Assembly: GCA_945898215.1 (NCBI GenBank) | Contig: CAMDHY010000001.1 | Coordinates: 62,001 to 126,000 of the forward strand | Direction: 5' to 3' | DNA: 64,000 bases | From: Pseudoxanthobacter soli DSM 19599 | GTDB lineage: Bacteria > Pseudomonadota > Alphaproteobacteria > Rhizobiales > Segnochrobactraceae | Shown here: positions 57,261 to 64,000 of the stretch, in pieces | Layout: every line of letters begins with the position of its first letter | Position numbering within the stretch: the stretch's first letter is position 1 | Position numbers and translations under genes: made by a program | The notes under the pieces: model-generated | Databases searched by the model: none | What the model was told of the DNA's origin: nothing | Seen by the model: the letters and a program-made list of their open reading frames with translations, nothing else

Positions 57261-60140
57261 TCAGGTTCCGGTTTTCTGCAGCGGCCGCCCGAGCAGCCGG
57301 CGCACCGCATCGACATTGACGGCGACGCCGAAATGCCGGCCCTGGCCGTAGTCGCAGCCGGCTTCCGCCGCCTCGGCGGCGTCCGTCTCGGCCTCGAGAC
57401 CGCTCGCCAGCACCCGCGCGCCGAGACCGTGCGAGAGCGCCACCACCGTCTTCAGCATCGTCGCCTTGGTGGCGGTCTCGGTGGCCCGGAAGCGCGCCGG
57501 CCGGATGCGCACGGCATCGGCGGCGAGGCCGCTCAGCACGCCGACCGCCGACCACTCGGCGCCGATCTCGTCGAGGGCGAGGCCCGCGCCGAGCTCGTGC
57601 AAGCGCCGCTGCACGAGGGCCGAGAGCTCGGGGTTCTCCGTCACCGCTCCTTCCCTCACGCCGATCAGGAGCGTGCCCGGCGCGATCTCGGTGCGCGCCA
57701 GCGCCGCCTTCACGTCGGCGATCAGCTCGTTGTTCATCACGCCGACGGCCGGCAGATTGATCCAGCCGAACAGCGGCTTGTCGCGCGGCGCGAGTTCCTG
57801 CCACTCCGACAGGAGCTTGGCGGAGCGCTCGATGGCGAACAGCGTCAGCTCGTTGACGAGGCCGCCGCGCTCGGCGAGGTGCATCGTCGCCTGCGGGTCG
57901 ATGCGGCCGCGCCGCGGATGGTCCCAGCGCGCCAGCAGCTCGAAGCCGGCGACGGTGCGATCCTTCAGGCTGTGGACGGGGATGCACTCGATGCGGATCT
58001 CGTTCTCGGCGATCGCCCGCCCGAGATCGGTCTCGAGGGAGGCGAGCTCGCCGGCGAGCCGGCGCAGCACCGGCGTGAACGTCGCCGAGCGGTCGCCGCC
58101 GAGGCGCTTGGCGTGGACCATGGCGAGTTCGGCGTCCGAGAGCAGCTCCGCCGCCGAGCGGGAGCCCGGCTCCGCCGAGGCGATGCCGATCGACACGGTG
58201 AGCGAGATCTCGTGGTCGCCGAAGGCGATGGCGGCGCGCACCTGGCGGCGGATCTCGTCGGCGAGCGCAGCAACGCGGGCCGGATCGCGCTCGGAGAGGA
58301 CGACGATCGCAAACGTGTCCCCGCCGACGCGGGCGAGCGTGTCGAGCGGCTTCATCAGCCGCTGCAGGCGGCGCGCAACCGTCAGCAGCGCCGAATCGCC
58401 GATAGACGGCCCGTACGCCTCGTTGACCATGTGGAAGTTGTCGATGCCGAGCGCCACCACGATCGGCCGCGCCGCCGCCTCGTGGCGGGCGCGGTTGAGG
58501 GCGATCTCCAGCCGGTCGACGGCGAGCTCGCGGTTCGGCAGGCCGGTGAGGTTGTCGTGGATGGCGTCGTGCAGCAGCCGCTCCTCGACACCCTTGATGT
58601 CGGTGACGTCGAGCAGCGTGCCGATGCAGCGCACCACCGAGCCGTCGGCGCCGACGATCGGCCGCGCCCGCAGGTGGAACCAGCGGAAGTGCCCGTCCGC
58701 CGCCCGCAGCCGGAACACCTCCGACAGCCGGCCGCGGCGCTGCTCGATCACCGCGTCGAGCAGCAGGCGGAAGCGGTCACCGTCCTGCGGGTGCAGCACC
58801 TCGAGCCAGCTCACCGCCGAACCCTGCAGCCGGCCGGCATCGAGCCCGAGCTGGCGCTCGATCGAGCGGCTCGTGTGGATGCGGTCGCGGTCGATGTCCC
58901 AGTCCCAGATCGGGTCGCCCGATCCCGTCAGCGCCAGCGCCGCCCGCTCGACGTCGCTCACCGGCCCCTGGATCACCGAGCCGCCGGCGAAGGCGTGCTG
59001 CAGCACCGTGAAGCCGATCAGGAGCACGATCAGCACGAGGCCGCCCGACAGCGCCGGCTGGACGATGTCGTTGACGATGCCGCCGGTGATCGCCTGCCCC
59101 GCCCCGACCAGCCAGGCGACGAACAGCGCCCAGGTCGGGATCAGCATGACGGCCCGGTCCGACCCCTTCACCGCCAGCACGCCGATCAGGATGAGGCCGA
59201 TGCCGCCGATCACCGCGAGCGACGCCCGCGCGATGCCGGCGGCGACCCGCGGCTCGGCGAAGGCGACGGCGAGAAGCGCCGCGAGCAGGATGATGAGGCC
59301 GATCAGGGCGTGGCTGTAGCGGACGTGCCATCGCCCGAGATTGAGGTAGGCGTAGAGGAACACCAGCATGGTGACGGCGAGCATCACCTCCGATGCGGCT
59401 CTGTAGAATCTGTCCTCCGAGACGTTGATCTGCAGGACGTCGTCGAGGAAGTAGAAGTCGATCATGATGAAGGCGAGGACCGCCCAGGCGAGTGCGGCGG
59501 TGGCGGGAAACAGCACCGTGCCCTTCACCACGAAGACGATGGTCAGGAACACCGCGAGCAGGCCGGCGATGCCGAGCACGATGCCCTTGTAGAGGGTGTA
59601 GGCGTTGACGCTGTTGCGGTAGGCGTCCGGCTCCCAGAGCGTCAGTTGCGGCAGCCTGGGGGCCCGCAGTTCCATCACGTAGGTGACGACGGCGCCGGGA
59701 TCGAGGGTGATGCGGAAGACGTCGGCGTCGCGGCTCGGCAGGCGCTCCGGCGCGATGCCCTGGCTCGGCGTCACCGCCACGATGCGGCTCGAGCCGAGGT
59801 CCGGCCAGATCAGCTTGGAGCGCGACAGCCGGTAGAACGGCGACACCAGCAGCCGGTCGATCTGCTCGTCGCCGGGATTGGAGAGCGCCACGACGCCCCA
59901 GTAGGCGGGCGTGCCGTCGATCGAGCGCACCTCGATGCGGCGGACGATGCCGTCCGGCCCCGGCGCAGTGGAGACGGCAACGCGATCCTGGAGGTTCCGG
60001 TAGTAGTCGAGGCTGCGCGTCAGGTCGATCGCCCGCACGTCGCCCGGCACCGGCACCGCCTCGGCGGCGGAGGCGGCCTGGCTGCAGAGCGTGGCCATCG
60101 CCAGCATCAGCAGGGCGACGAACCGGTTCAGGACGGACAA
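57261..60140 (-). CDS. 7TM receptor with PAS and degenerate GGDEF and EAL domains
   Basis: A 959-residue membrane protein. A signal peptide and periplasmic domain (about 1-180) precede seven hydrophobic helices (about 185-385), the 7TMR-DISM type. A PAS domain with PAC-like end (405-525), GGDEF-like (530-690) and EAL-like (700-950) domains follow. GGDEF reads GGDTF, the EAL signature reads ELL, and the DDFG loop reads DEIG. Key catalytic residues are therefore changed, and it is probably a c-di-GMP-binding or inactive relay rather than a cyclase or phosphodiesterase. The start is a TTG with GGAGG upstream. Confidence 0.87.
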   Translation of the reverse strand: MSVLNRFVALLMLAMATLCSQAASAAEAVPVPGDVRAIDLTRSLDYYRNLQDRVAVSTAPGPDGIVRRIEVRSIDGTPAYWGVVALSNPGDEQIDRLLVSPFYRLSRSKLIWPDLGSSRIVAVTPSQGIAPERLPSRDADVFRITLDPGAVVTYVMELRAPRLPQLTLWEPDAYRNSVNAYTLYKGIVLGIAGLLAVFLTIVFVVKGTVLFPATAALAWAVLAFIMIDFYFLDDVLQINVSEDRFYRAASEVMLAVTMLVFLYAYLNLGRWHVRYSHALIGLIILLAALLAVAFAEPRVAAGIARASLAVIGGIGLILIGVLAVKGSDRAVMLIPTWALFVAWLVGAGQAITGGIVNDIVQPALSGGLVLIVLLIGFTVLQHAFAGGSVIQGPVSDVERAALALTGSGDPIWDWDIDRDRIHTSRSIERQLGLDAGRLQGSAVSWLEVLHPQDGDRFRLLLDAVIEQRRGRLSEVFRLRAADGHFRWFHLRARPIVGADGSVVRCIGTLLDVTDIKGVEERLLHDAIHDNLTGLPNRELAVDRLEIALNRARHEAAARPIVVALGIDNFHMVNEAYGPSIGDSALLTVARRLQRLMKPLDTLARVGGDTFAIVVLSERDPARVAALADEIRRQVRAAIAFGDHEISLTVSIGIASAEPGSRSAAELLSDAELAMVHAKRLGGDRSATFTPVLRRLAGELASLETDLGRAIAENEIRIECIPVHSLKDRTVAGFELLARWDHPRRGRIDPQATMHLAERGGLVNELTLFAIERSAKLLSEWQELAPRDKPLFGWINLPAVGVMNNELIADVKAALARTEIAPGTLLIGVREGAVTENPELSALVQRRLHELGAGLALDEIGAEWSAVGVLSGLAADAVRIRPARFRATETATKATMLKTVVALSHGLGARVLASGLEAETDAAEAAEAGCDYGQGRHFGVAVNVDAVRRLLGRPLQKTGT

Positions 60141-60172
60141 GAGCTGGCCTCCAGGAGGGACGTCGACGCTAC

Positions 60173-60823
60173 CTACCGGCTGGAGCCCGCCTCCACAAGC
60201 ACGGGCCAGCCCGCATCGGCAGCGAGAGCGGTGGGCGCTCCCTCCCGCAGGTCGTCGGCGACGAGCCCGAAGAGGAGATGGTCCCGCCAGTCGCCGTTGA
60301 TGCAGAGATAGCGGCGTGCGTAGCCCTCACGCCGGAATCCGACCTTTTCGAGGAGGCGGATGGAAGCCGCATTGGAGGGCAGGCACGCCGCCTCCACCCG
60401 GTGCAGGCGCAGCGTGCCGAAGGCGAACGGCAGCACCGCCTTCACTGCCGCCGTCATGATCCCGCGGCCGGCGTGCTGTGCACCCATCCAGTAGCCGAGC
60501 GAGCACGACTGGGTGACGCCGCGGCGCACGTAGGCGAGCGTCAGTCCGCCGAGCAGCGCCCCGTCCATCTCGCGGAACACCAGGAAGGGGTAGCCGACGT
60601 CATCGCGCAGGTCGCGGGCGTAGCGCTTGAGGCGGCGGCGGAAGGCGGCGCGCGTCAGCTCGTCGGCCGCCCAGATCGGCTCCCACGGGGCGAGGAAGGC
60701 GCGGCTCTCCTCGCGCAGCGCCGCCCACGCCGCATGGTCGGCCATCGTCGGCGTGCGCAGGTGGATGCCGGCGCCCCGGATCACCGGCCCCGTTTCCCTG
60801 AGAGCGACGCCGCGCAGGAACAT
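60173..60823 (-). CDS. RimJ-like GNAT N-acetyltransferase
   Basis: A 216-residue GNAT similar to the RimJ/RimL protein N-terminal acetyltransferases. Visible are GLTLAYVRRGVTQSCSLGYWMG, the acetyl-CoA loop QHAGRGIMTAAVKAVLPFAF, and HRVEAACLPSNAASIRLLEKVGF. The ending has KRYLCINGDWRDHLLFGL, as in RimJ relatives. It is the third gene of a likely thrC-M16-GNAT-EAL run, with small gaps (17 and 32 bases). Confidence 0.9.
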   Translation of the reverse strand: MFLRGVALRETGPVIRGAGIHLRTPTMADHAAWAALREESRAFLAPWEPIWAADELTRAAFRRRLKRYARDLRDDVGYPFLVFREMDGALLGGLTLAYVRRGVTQSCSLGYWMGAQHAGRGIMTAAVKAVLPFAFGTLRLHRVEAACLPSNAASIRLLEKVGFRREGYARRYLCINGDWRDHLLFGLVADDLREGAPTALAADAGWPVLVEAGSSR

Positions 60824-60840
60824 CGCCGCTCCCCGTTCCG

Positions 60841-62121
60841 TCAGGCGGCGGCCGCGACGCCGGTGCCGAGCCGCCCGGCGATGTCGCCGAGCCGGTCGAG
60901 GCCGTCGAGGGGACCGATCGCGGCGAGCGTCGGCGGCGTTCCGCGGATGATCTCCTCGGCGACGCGCCGCACGTCGGCGGCGGCGACGGCGTCGATGCGC
61001 GACAGGATCTCCTGCATTGTCAGCGGCCGGCCGTAGACGAGGATCTGCCGCGCCATCTGGCTCGCCCGCGAGGCGGCGCTTTCGCGCGACATCAGGAGCC
61101 CGGCCCGCATCTGCGCCCGCGAGCGATCGACCTCGGCGTCGGTGATGGCGGCGGCCGCCTTCGCGAGCTCCGCCGTCAGCACGTCGACGAGCTCCGGCAC
61201 GTCGCCCTCGCCGGTGGCGACGTGGACGCCCATCAGCCCGGTGTCGGTGAAACCCCAGTGGAAGGCGTAGATCGAGTAGCAGAGGCCGCGGCTCTCGCGG
61301 ATCTCCTGGAACAGCCGCGAGGACATGCCGCCGCCGAGCACCGAGGCGAGCAACTGCGCCGCGTAGTAGTCGTCCGAGCCGTAGCGCCGGCCCTCGAAGC
61401 CGAGCACGATCTGCGTCTCCTGCAGGTCGCGCTCCTCCCGGCGCTCGCCGCCGAAATAGCGCGCCGGCGGGTCGTCGGGCCCGCCCGCGGTCGGCAGGCC
61501 CGCGAGCTTCTCCTCGGCGAGCGCCACGACCGTGGCGTGGTCGAGCGCGCCGGCCGCCGACAGCACCATCTGCGGCGCCCGGTAGTGGGTGCCGAGATAG
61601 GCGCGCAGCGCCGGCGCACCGAAGCCGCGCACCGTGTCCACGGTTCCGAGGATGGGCTTGCCGATCGACTGGTCAGGCCACGCCGCGCCCTGGAAGAGGT
61701 CGAAGACCTTGTCGTCCGGCGTGTCGTCGGCGGCGCCGATCTCCTGCACGATGACGTGCTGCTCGCGCTTCAGCTCCTCCGGATCGAATTCCGACTCGAG
61801 CAGGATGTCGCCGAGGATGTCGGCGGCGAGCGCCACGTCGTCGCCGAGCACGCGGGCGTAGTAGTAGGTGGTCTCGACGCTGGGGGCGGCGTTGAGCTCG
61901 CCGCCGACCGCCTCGATCTCCTCGGCGATCTGGCGGGCCGTCCGGCGCTTGGTGCCCTTGAAGGCCATGTGCTCCAGCAGGTGCGAGATGCCATGCTCGC
62001 CCTCTCGCTCGGAGCGCGAGCCGGCGCCGACCCAGACGCCGATGGCGGCACTCTCGATGTGCGGCATCGCCTCTGTGGCGACGAGCAGGCCGTTGTCGAG
62101 GCGGGTAGTCTCAACCGTCAT
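60841..62121 (-). CDS. M16-family zinc peptidase (processing peptidase-like)
   Basis: A 426-residue pitrilysin-type protease. The inverted zinc motif HLLEH (47-51) is intact, with the downstream Glu region (EELKREQHVIVQEIG). The R/Y substrate-binding stretch SSRLFQEIRESRGLCYSIYAF of the C-terminal half is also intact. It is close to the rickettsial/alphaproteobacterial ancestor of mitochondrial processing peptidase. The start is ATG 62121; a GTG at 62127 overlapping the thrC stop is an alternative. Confidence 0.95.
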   Translation of the reverse strand: MTVETTRLDNGLLVATEAMPHIESAAIGVWVGAGSRSEREGEHGISHLLEHMAFKGTKRRTARQIAEEIEAVGGELNAAPSVETTYYYARVLGDDVALAADILGDILLESEFDPEELKREQHVIVQEIGAADDTPDDKVFDLFQGAAWPDQSIGKPILGTVDTVRGFGAPALRAYLGTHYRAPQMVLSAAGALDHATVVALAEEKLAGLPTAGGPDDPPARYFGGERREERDLQETQIVLGFEGRRYGSDDYYAAQLLASVLGGGMSSRLFQEIRESRGLCYSIYAFHWGFTDTGLMGVHVATGEGDVPELVDVLTAELAKAAAAITDAEVDRSRAQMRAGLLMSRESAASRASQMARQILVYGRPLTMQEILSRIDAVAAADVRRVAEEIIRGTPPTLAAIGPLDGLDRLGDIAGRLGTGVAAAA

Positions 62122-62123
62122 CG

Positions 62124-63563
62124 TCACGCCTCCGCCGCCACGGCGCGCGAGCGGGCGGCGACGAGCGCGGCGACCGCGCCAACGTCCGCCGCGACCGTCG
62201 TCACGCGCTCGGGCCTGTCCATCAGATCGGCGAGCCGCTCCGGCAAGGCCGGTCGCAGGCCCGTTGCCGCCGCCACCGCATCGGGGAACTTCGCCGGATG
62301 CGCCGTCGCCAGCGTCACCATCGGCACGCCGTCGCGAATGTGGTCCTCGGCCACCGCCACGGCCACCGCCGTGTGCGGGTCGAGCAGCAGGCCGCAGCGG
62401 GCGTGCACGGCGGCGATCGTCGCCGCCGTCGCTGCCTCGTCGGTACGGCCGGCGACGAACAGGCCGCGGATCTCGGCGAGCGCGTCTGGCGGCACGGTGA
62501 AGGCGCCGCTCTGGCCGAGCCCCTCCATCATCCGCACCACCGCCTCGGCGTCGCGGCCGGTCGCCTCGAACAGCAGCCGCTCGAAGTTCGACGACACCTG
62601 GATGTCCATCGACGGCGACTGCGTCGCCGTCACGCCGCGCACCTCGTAGCGGCCGGTCTCGAGGGTGCGCACCAGGATGTCGTTGACGTTGGTCGCCACC
62701 GCCAGCGTCTCCACTGGCAGGCCCATGCGCTGCGCGACCCAACCGGCGAAGACGTCGCCGAAATTGCCGGTCGGCACCGCGAACGACACCGTGCGATGCG
62801 GCGAGCCGAGCGCCACGGCGGCGACGAAATAGTAGACCACCTGCGCAACGATGCGCGCCCAGTTGATCGAGTTGATGCCGGCGAGCGCCACCCGGTCGCG
62901 GAAGCGGTGGTCGTTGAACATCGCCTTCACGATCGACTGGCAGTCGTCGAAGGTGCCAGCGACGGCGAGCGCGTGGACGTTGTCGTCGGCCGCCGTCGTC
63001 ATCTGCCGGCGCTGCACCCGCGAGACGCGCCCGTCGGGGAACAGGATCACCACGTCTACCGCGGCCCGGCCGCGGAAGGCCTCGATCGCCGCCGCGCCGG
63101 TGTCGCCGGAGGTGGCCCCGACGATCGTCGCCCGCGACCCGCGCGCCGCCAACGCGTGGTCCATCAGGCGGGCGATGAGCTGCATCGCCACGTCCTTGAA
63201 GGCGAGCGTCGGCCCGTGGTGGAGCTCGCAGAGGAAGTGGCCGGGGGCGAGCTGGGTGATCGGCGTCACCGCCGGATGGCCGAAGCCTTCATAGGCCGCC
63301 TGCGTCATCGCACTGAGATCGGAATCGGCGATCTCATCCCCGGTGAAGCGGCGGATGATGTCGAAGGCGACCTCGTGATAGGGGCGGCCGGCGAGCGCGG
63401 CGATCTCGTGCGCTTCGATGCGGGGCCACGTTTCCGGCACGTAGAGGCCGCCGTCGCGGGCGAGCCCGGCGAGCAGGACGTCGACGAAGCCGAGCGCGGG
63501 CGCCCTCCCGCGGGTGCTGACATAACGCAAGCCGGCGCTTCCTCCTGTGTTCGCGGCCGCCAT
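62124..63563 (-). CDS. thrC: Threonine synthase
   Basis: PLP enzyme turning O-phosphohomoserine into threonine. The 479-residue protein starts with RYVSTRGRAP. It has GPTLAFKDVAMQL with the PLP Lys, SGDTGAAAIEAFRG, and the phosphate loop PTGNFGDVFAGW. It completes the pathway with thrB in this window, although the two lie in different operons on opposite strands. The stop nearly abuts the M16 gene. Confidence 0.97.
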   Translation of the reverse strand: MAAANTGGSAGLRYVSTRGRAPALGFVDVLLAGLARDGGLYVPETWPRIEAHEIAALAGRPYHEVAFDIIRRFTGDEIADSDLSAMTQAAYEGFGHPAVTPITQLAPGHFLCELHHGPTLAFKDVAMQLIARLMDHALAARGSRATIVGATSGDTGAAAIEAFRGRAAVDVVILFPDGRVSRVQRRQMTTAADDNVHALAVAGTFDDCQSIVKAMFNDHRFRDRVALAGINSINWARIVAQVVYYFVAAVALGSPHRTVSFAVPTGNFGDVFAGWVAQRMGLPVETLAVATNVNDILVRTLETGRYEVRGVTATQSPSMDIQVSSNFERLLFEATGRDAEAVVRMMEGLGQSGAFTVPPDALAEIRGLFVAGRTDEAATAATIAAVHARCGLLLDPHTAVAVAVAEDHIRDGVPMVTLATAHPAKFPDAVAAATGLRPALPERLADLMDRPERVTTVAADVGAVAALVAARSRAVAAEA

Positions 63564-63620
63564 CTCCGCCCATGCGCACGGCCGCCGAAACCGGCGGCGA
63601 TCCTATCGGTCGCTCCCGGG

Positions 63621-63695
63621 GGCGGCAAGAACGGTGGCGGCAAGATCGGTGGCGGCAAGATCGGTGGCGCCAAGATCGGTGGCGCCAAGAACAGC
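63621..63695. repeat. Five 15-bp tandem repeats
   Basis: Units GGCGGCAAGAACGGT, GGCGGCAAGATCGGT (twice), GGCGCCAAGATCGGT and GGCGCCAAGAACAGC run in a row between thrC and the yqgE end. They are noncoding in context; the 15-base period also keeps any reading frame open, which creates false open frames here. Confidence 0.85.
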
Positions 63696-63718
63696 GGCGC
63701 GATTGCCAGCAGCTCGTC

Positions 63719-64000
63719 TCAGGCGTGGCCGACGTCCGACGACAGCCAGCCGGGGTGGATGCCGAGCTTCTGGAAGGCGCGATCGTATTTCTGCTCGAGC
63801 TCGGGCCCGAAGATCAGCTCCGCGTCGGCCGGCACGGTCAGCCAGCCGTTGTGCTGGATCTCGTTCTCGAGCTGCCCCGGCGCCCATCCGGCATAGCCGA
63901 GGGCGAGCAGCGCCTGCGCCGGCCCCTCCCCCGCGGCGATCGCCTGGAGAATCTCGAGCGTCGCCGTCAGGCAGATGCCGTCGTCGATCGGCAGCGTCGA
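63719..64000 (-). CDS. yqgE: YqgE/AlgH family protein, C-terminal part (5' end outside window)
   Basis: The last 93 residues of a UPF0301 protein. The family motif [14 protein letters not shown] is followed by [24 protein letters not shown] and [16 protein letters not shown] before the stop. The N-terminus lies beyond position 64000. The family is of unknown function. Confidence 0.93.
   Translation of the reverse strand, partial: STLPIDDGICLTATLEILQAIAAGEGPAQALLALGYAGWAPGQLENEIQHNGWLTVPADAELIFGPELEQKYDRAFQKLGIHPGWLSSDVGHA

Noticed and set aside
57333-60311. 992-codon open frame opposite the 7TM-GGDEF-EAL gene
   Set aside because: No family motifs; the opposite strand carries recognisable domains throughout.
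63621-63695. Possible CRISPR array
   Set aside because: Units of 15 bases are directly adjacent with no spacers and no cas genes are present.

Overview
The window is a 64 kb chromosomal stretch of a very GC-rich alphaproteobacterium, most likely of the order Hyphomicrobiales (Rhizobiales). This rests on gene content and order. There is a Ku/LigD end-joining pair, an NDUFS4-like complex I accessory protein, a two-domain cold-shock protein, an ispH-thrB-rnhA run with overlapping or nearly abutting genes, a thrC/M16 peptidase/GNAT/EAL block, split gcvPA/gcvPB, and a CbpA/CbpM pair. No rRNA, phage, IS element, plasmid or CRISPR sequence was seen, and base composition looks uniform.

Layout. 1-12.2 kb: ligD (cut by the window edge) and ku, a secreted serine hydrolase, a PQQ-type sugar dehydrogenase, a fatty acid desaturase, tRNA-Arg, the NDUFS4-like gene, tRNA-Pro, DUF192, a double cold-shock protein, a DadA-like FAD oxidase, a sirtuin, a small membrane protein, gloA and tRNA-Glu. 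12.5-16.2 kb: a three-subunit molybdenum hydroxylase. 16.2-18.6 kb: the glutathione-dependent formaldehyde module frmR-adhC-fghA with a candidate operator. 18.7-22.1 kb: a small catabolic locus (cupin, 3-hydroxyisobutyrate-dehydrogenase-like enzyme, LacI regulator, hydratase), tied together by two near-identical operator palindromes. 22.2-34.9 kb: mixed stress, envelope and housekeeping genes, including an MscS channel, cbpA-cbpM, a glycosyltransferase-sulfotransferase gene broken by a frameshift and a stop, MipA, TrmO, MOSC, HdeD, a phosphoesterase and an RsbW-like kinase.

34.97-46.9 kb is the most unusual part. Two divergent operons face away from one 206-bp promoter region. Each starts with a small two-helix extracytoplasmic sensor, followed by a large protein that fuses the same kind of sensor to a 12-helix MFS-like domain. 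The left operon continues with an orphan ABC-type binding protein, a GNAT enzyme and an alanine-racemase-like protein. The right operon ends with a membrane sensor-HAMP-SpoIIE phosphatase, whose 3' end overlaps a convergent PAS-adenylate cyclase. This looks like a multi-receptor signalling locus of unknown ligand and is the best candidate for a new system.

47-64 kb: a YciI-like protein; a glycine-cleavage operon (gcvT-gcvH-osmC-gcvPA-gcvPB) behind a tandem glycine riboswitch with a good promoter; a lipoprotein; ispH-thrB-rnhA-lipid kinase; a 7TM-PAS-degenerate GGDEF/EAL protein; a GNAT; an M16 peptidase; thrC; and a yqgE fragment at the right edge.

All calls come from reading the sequence and family knowledge; no database search was run.
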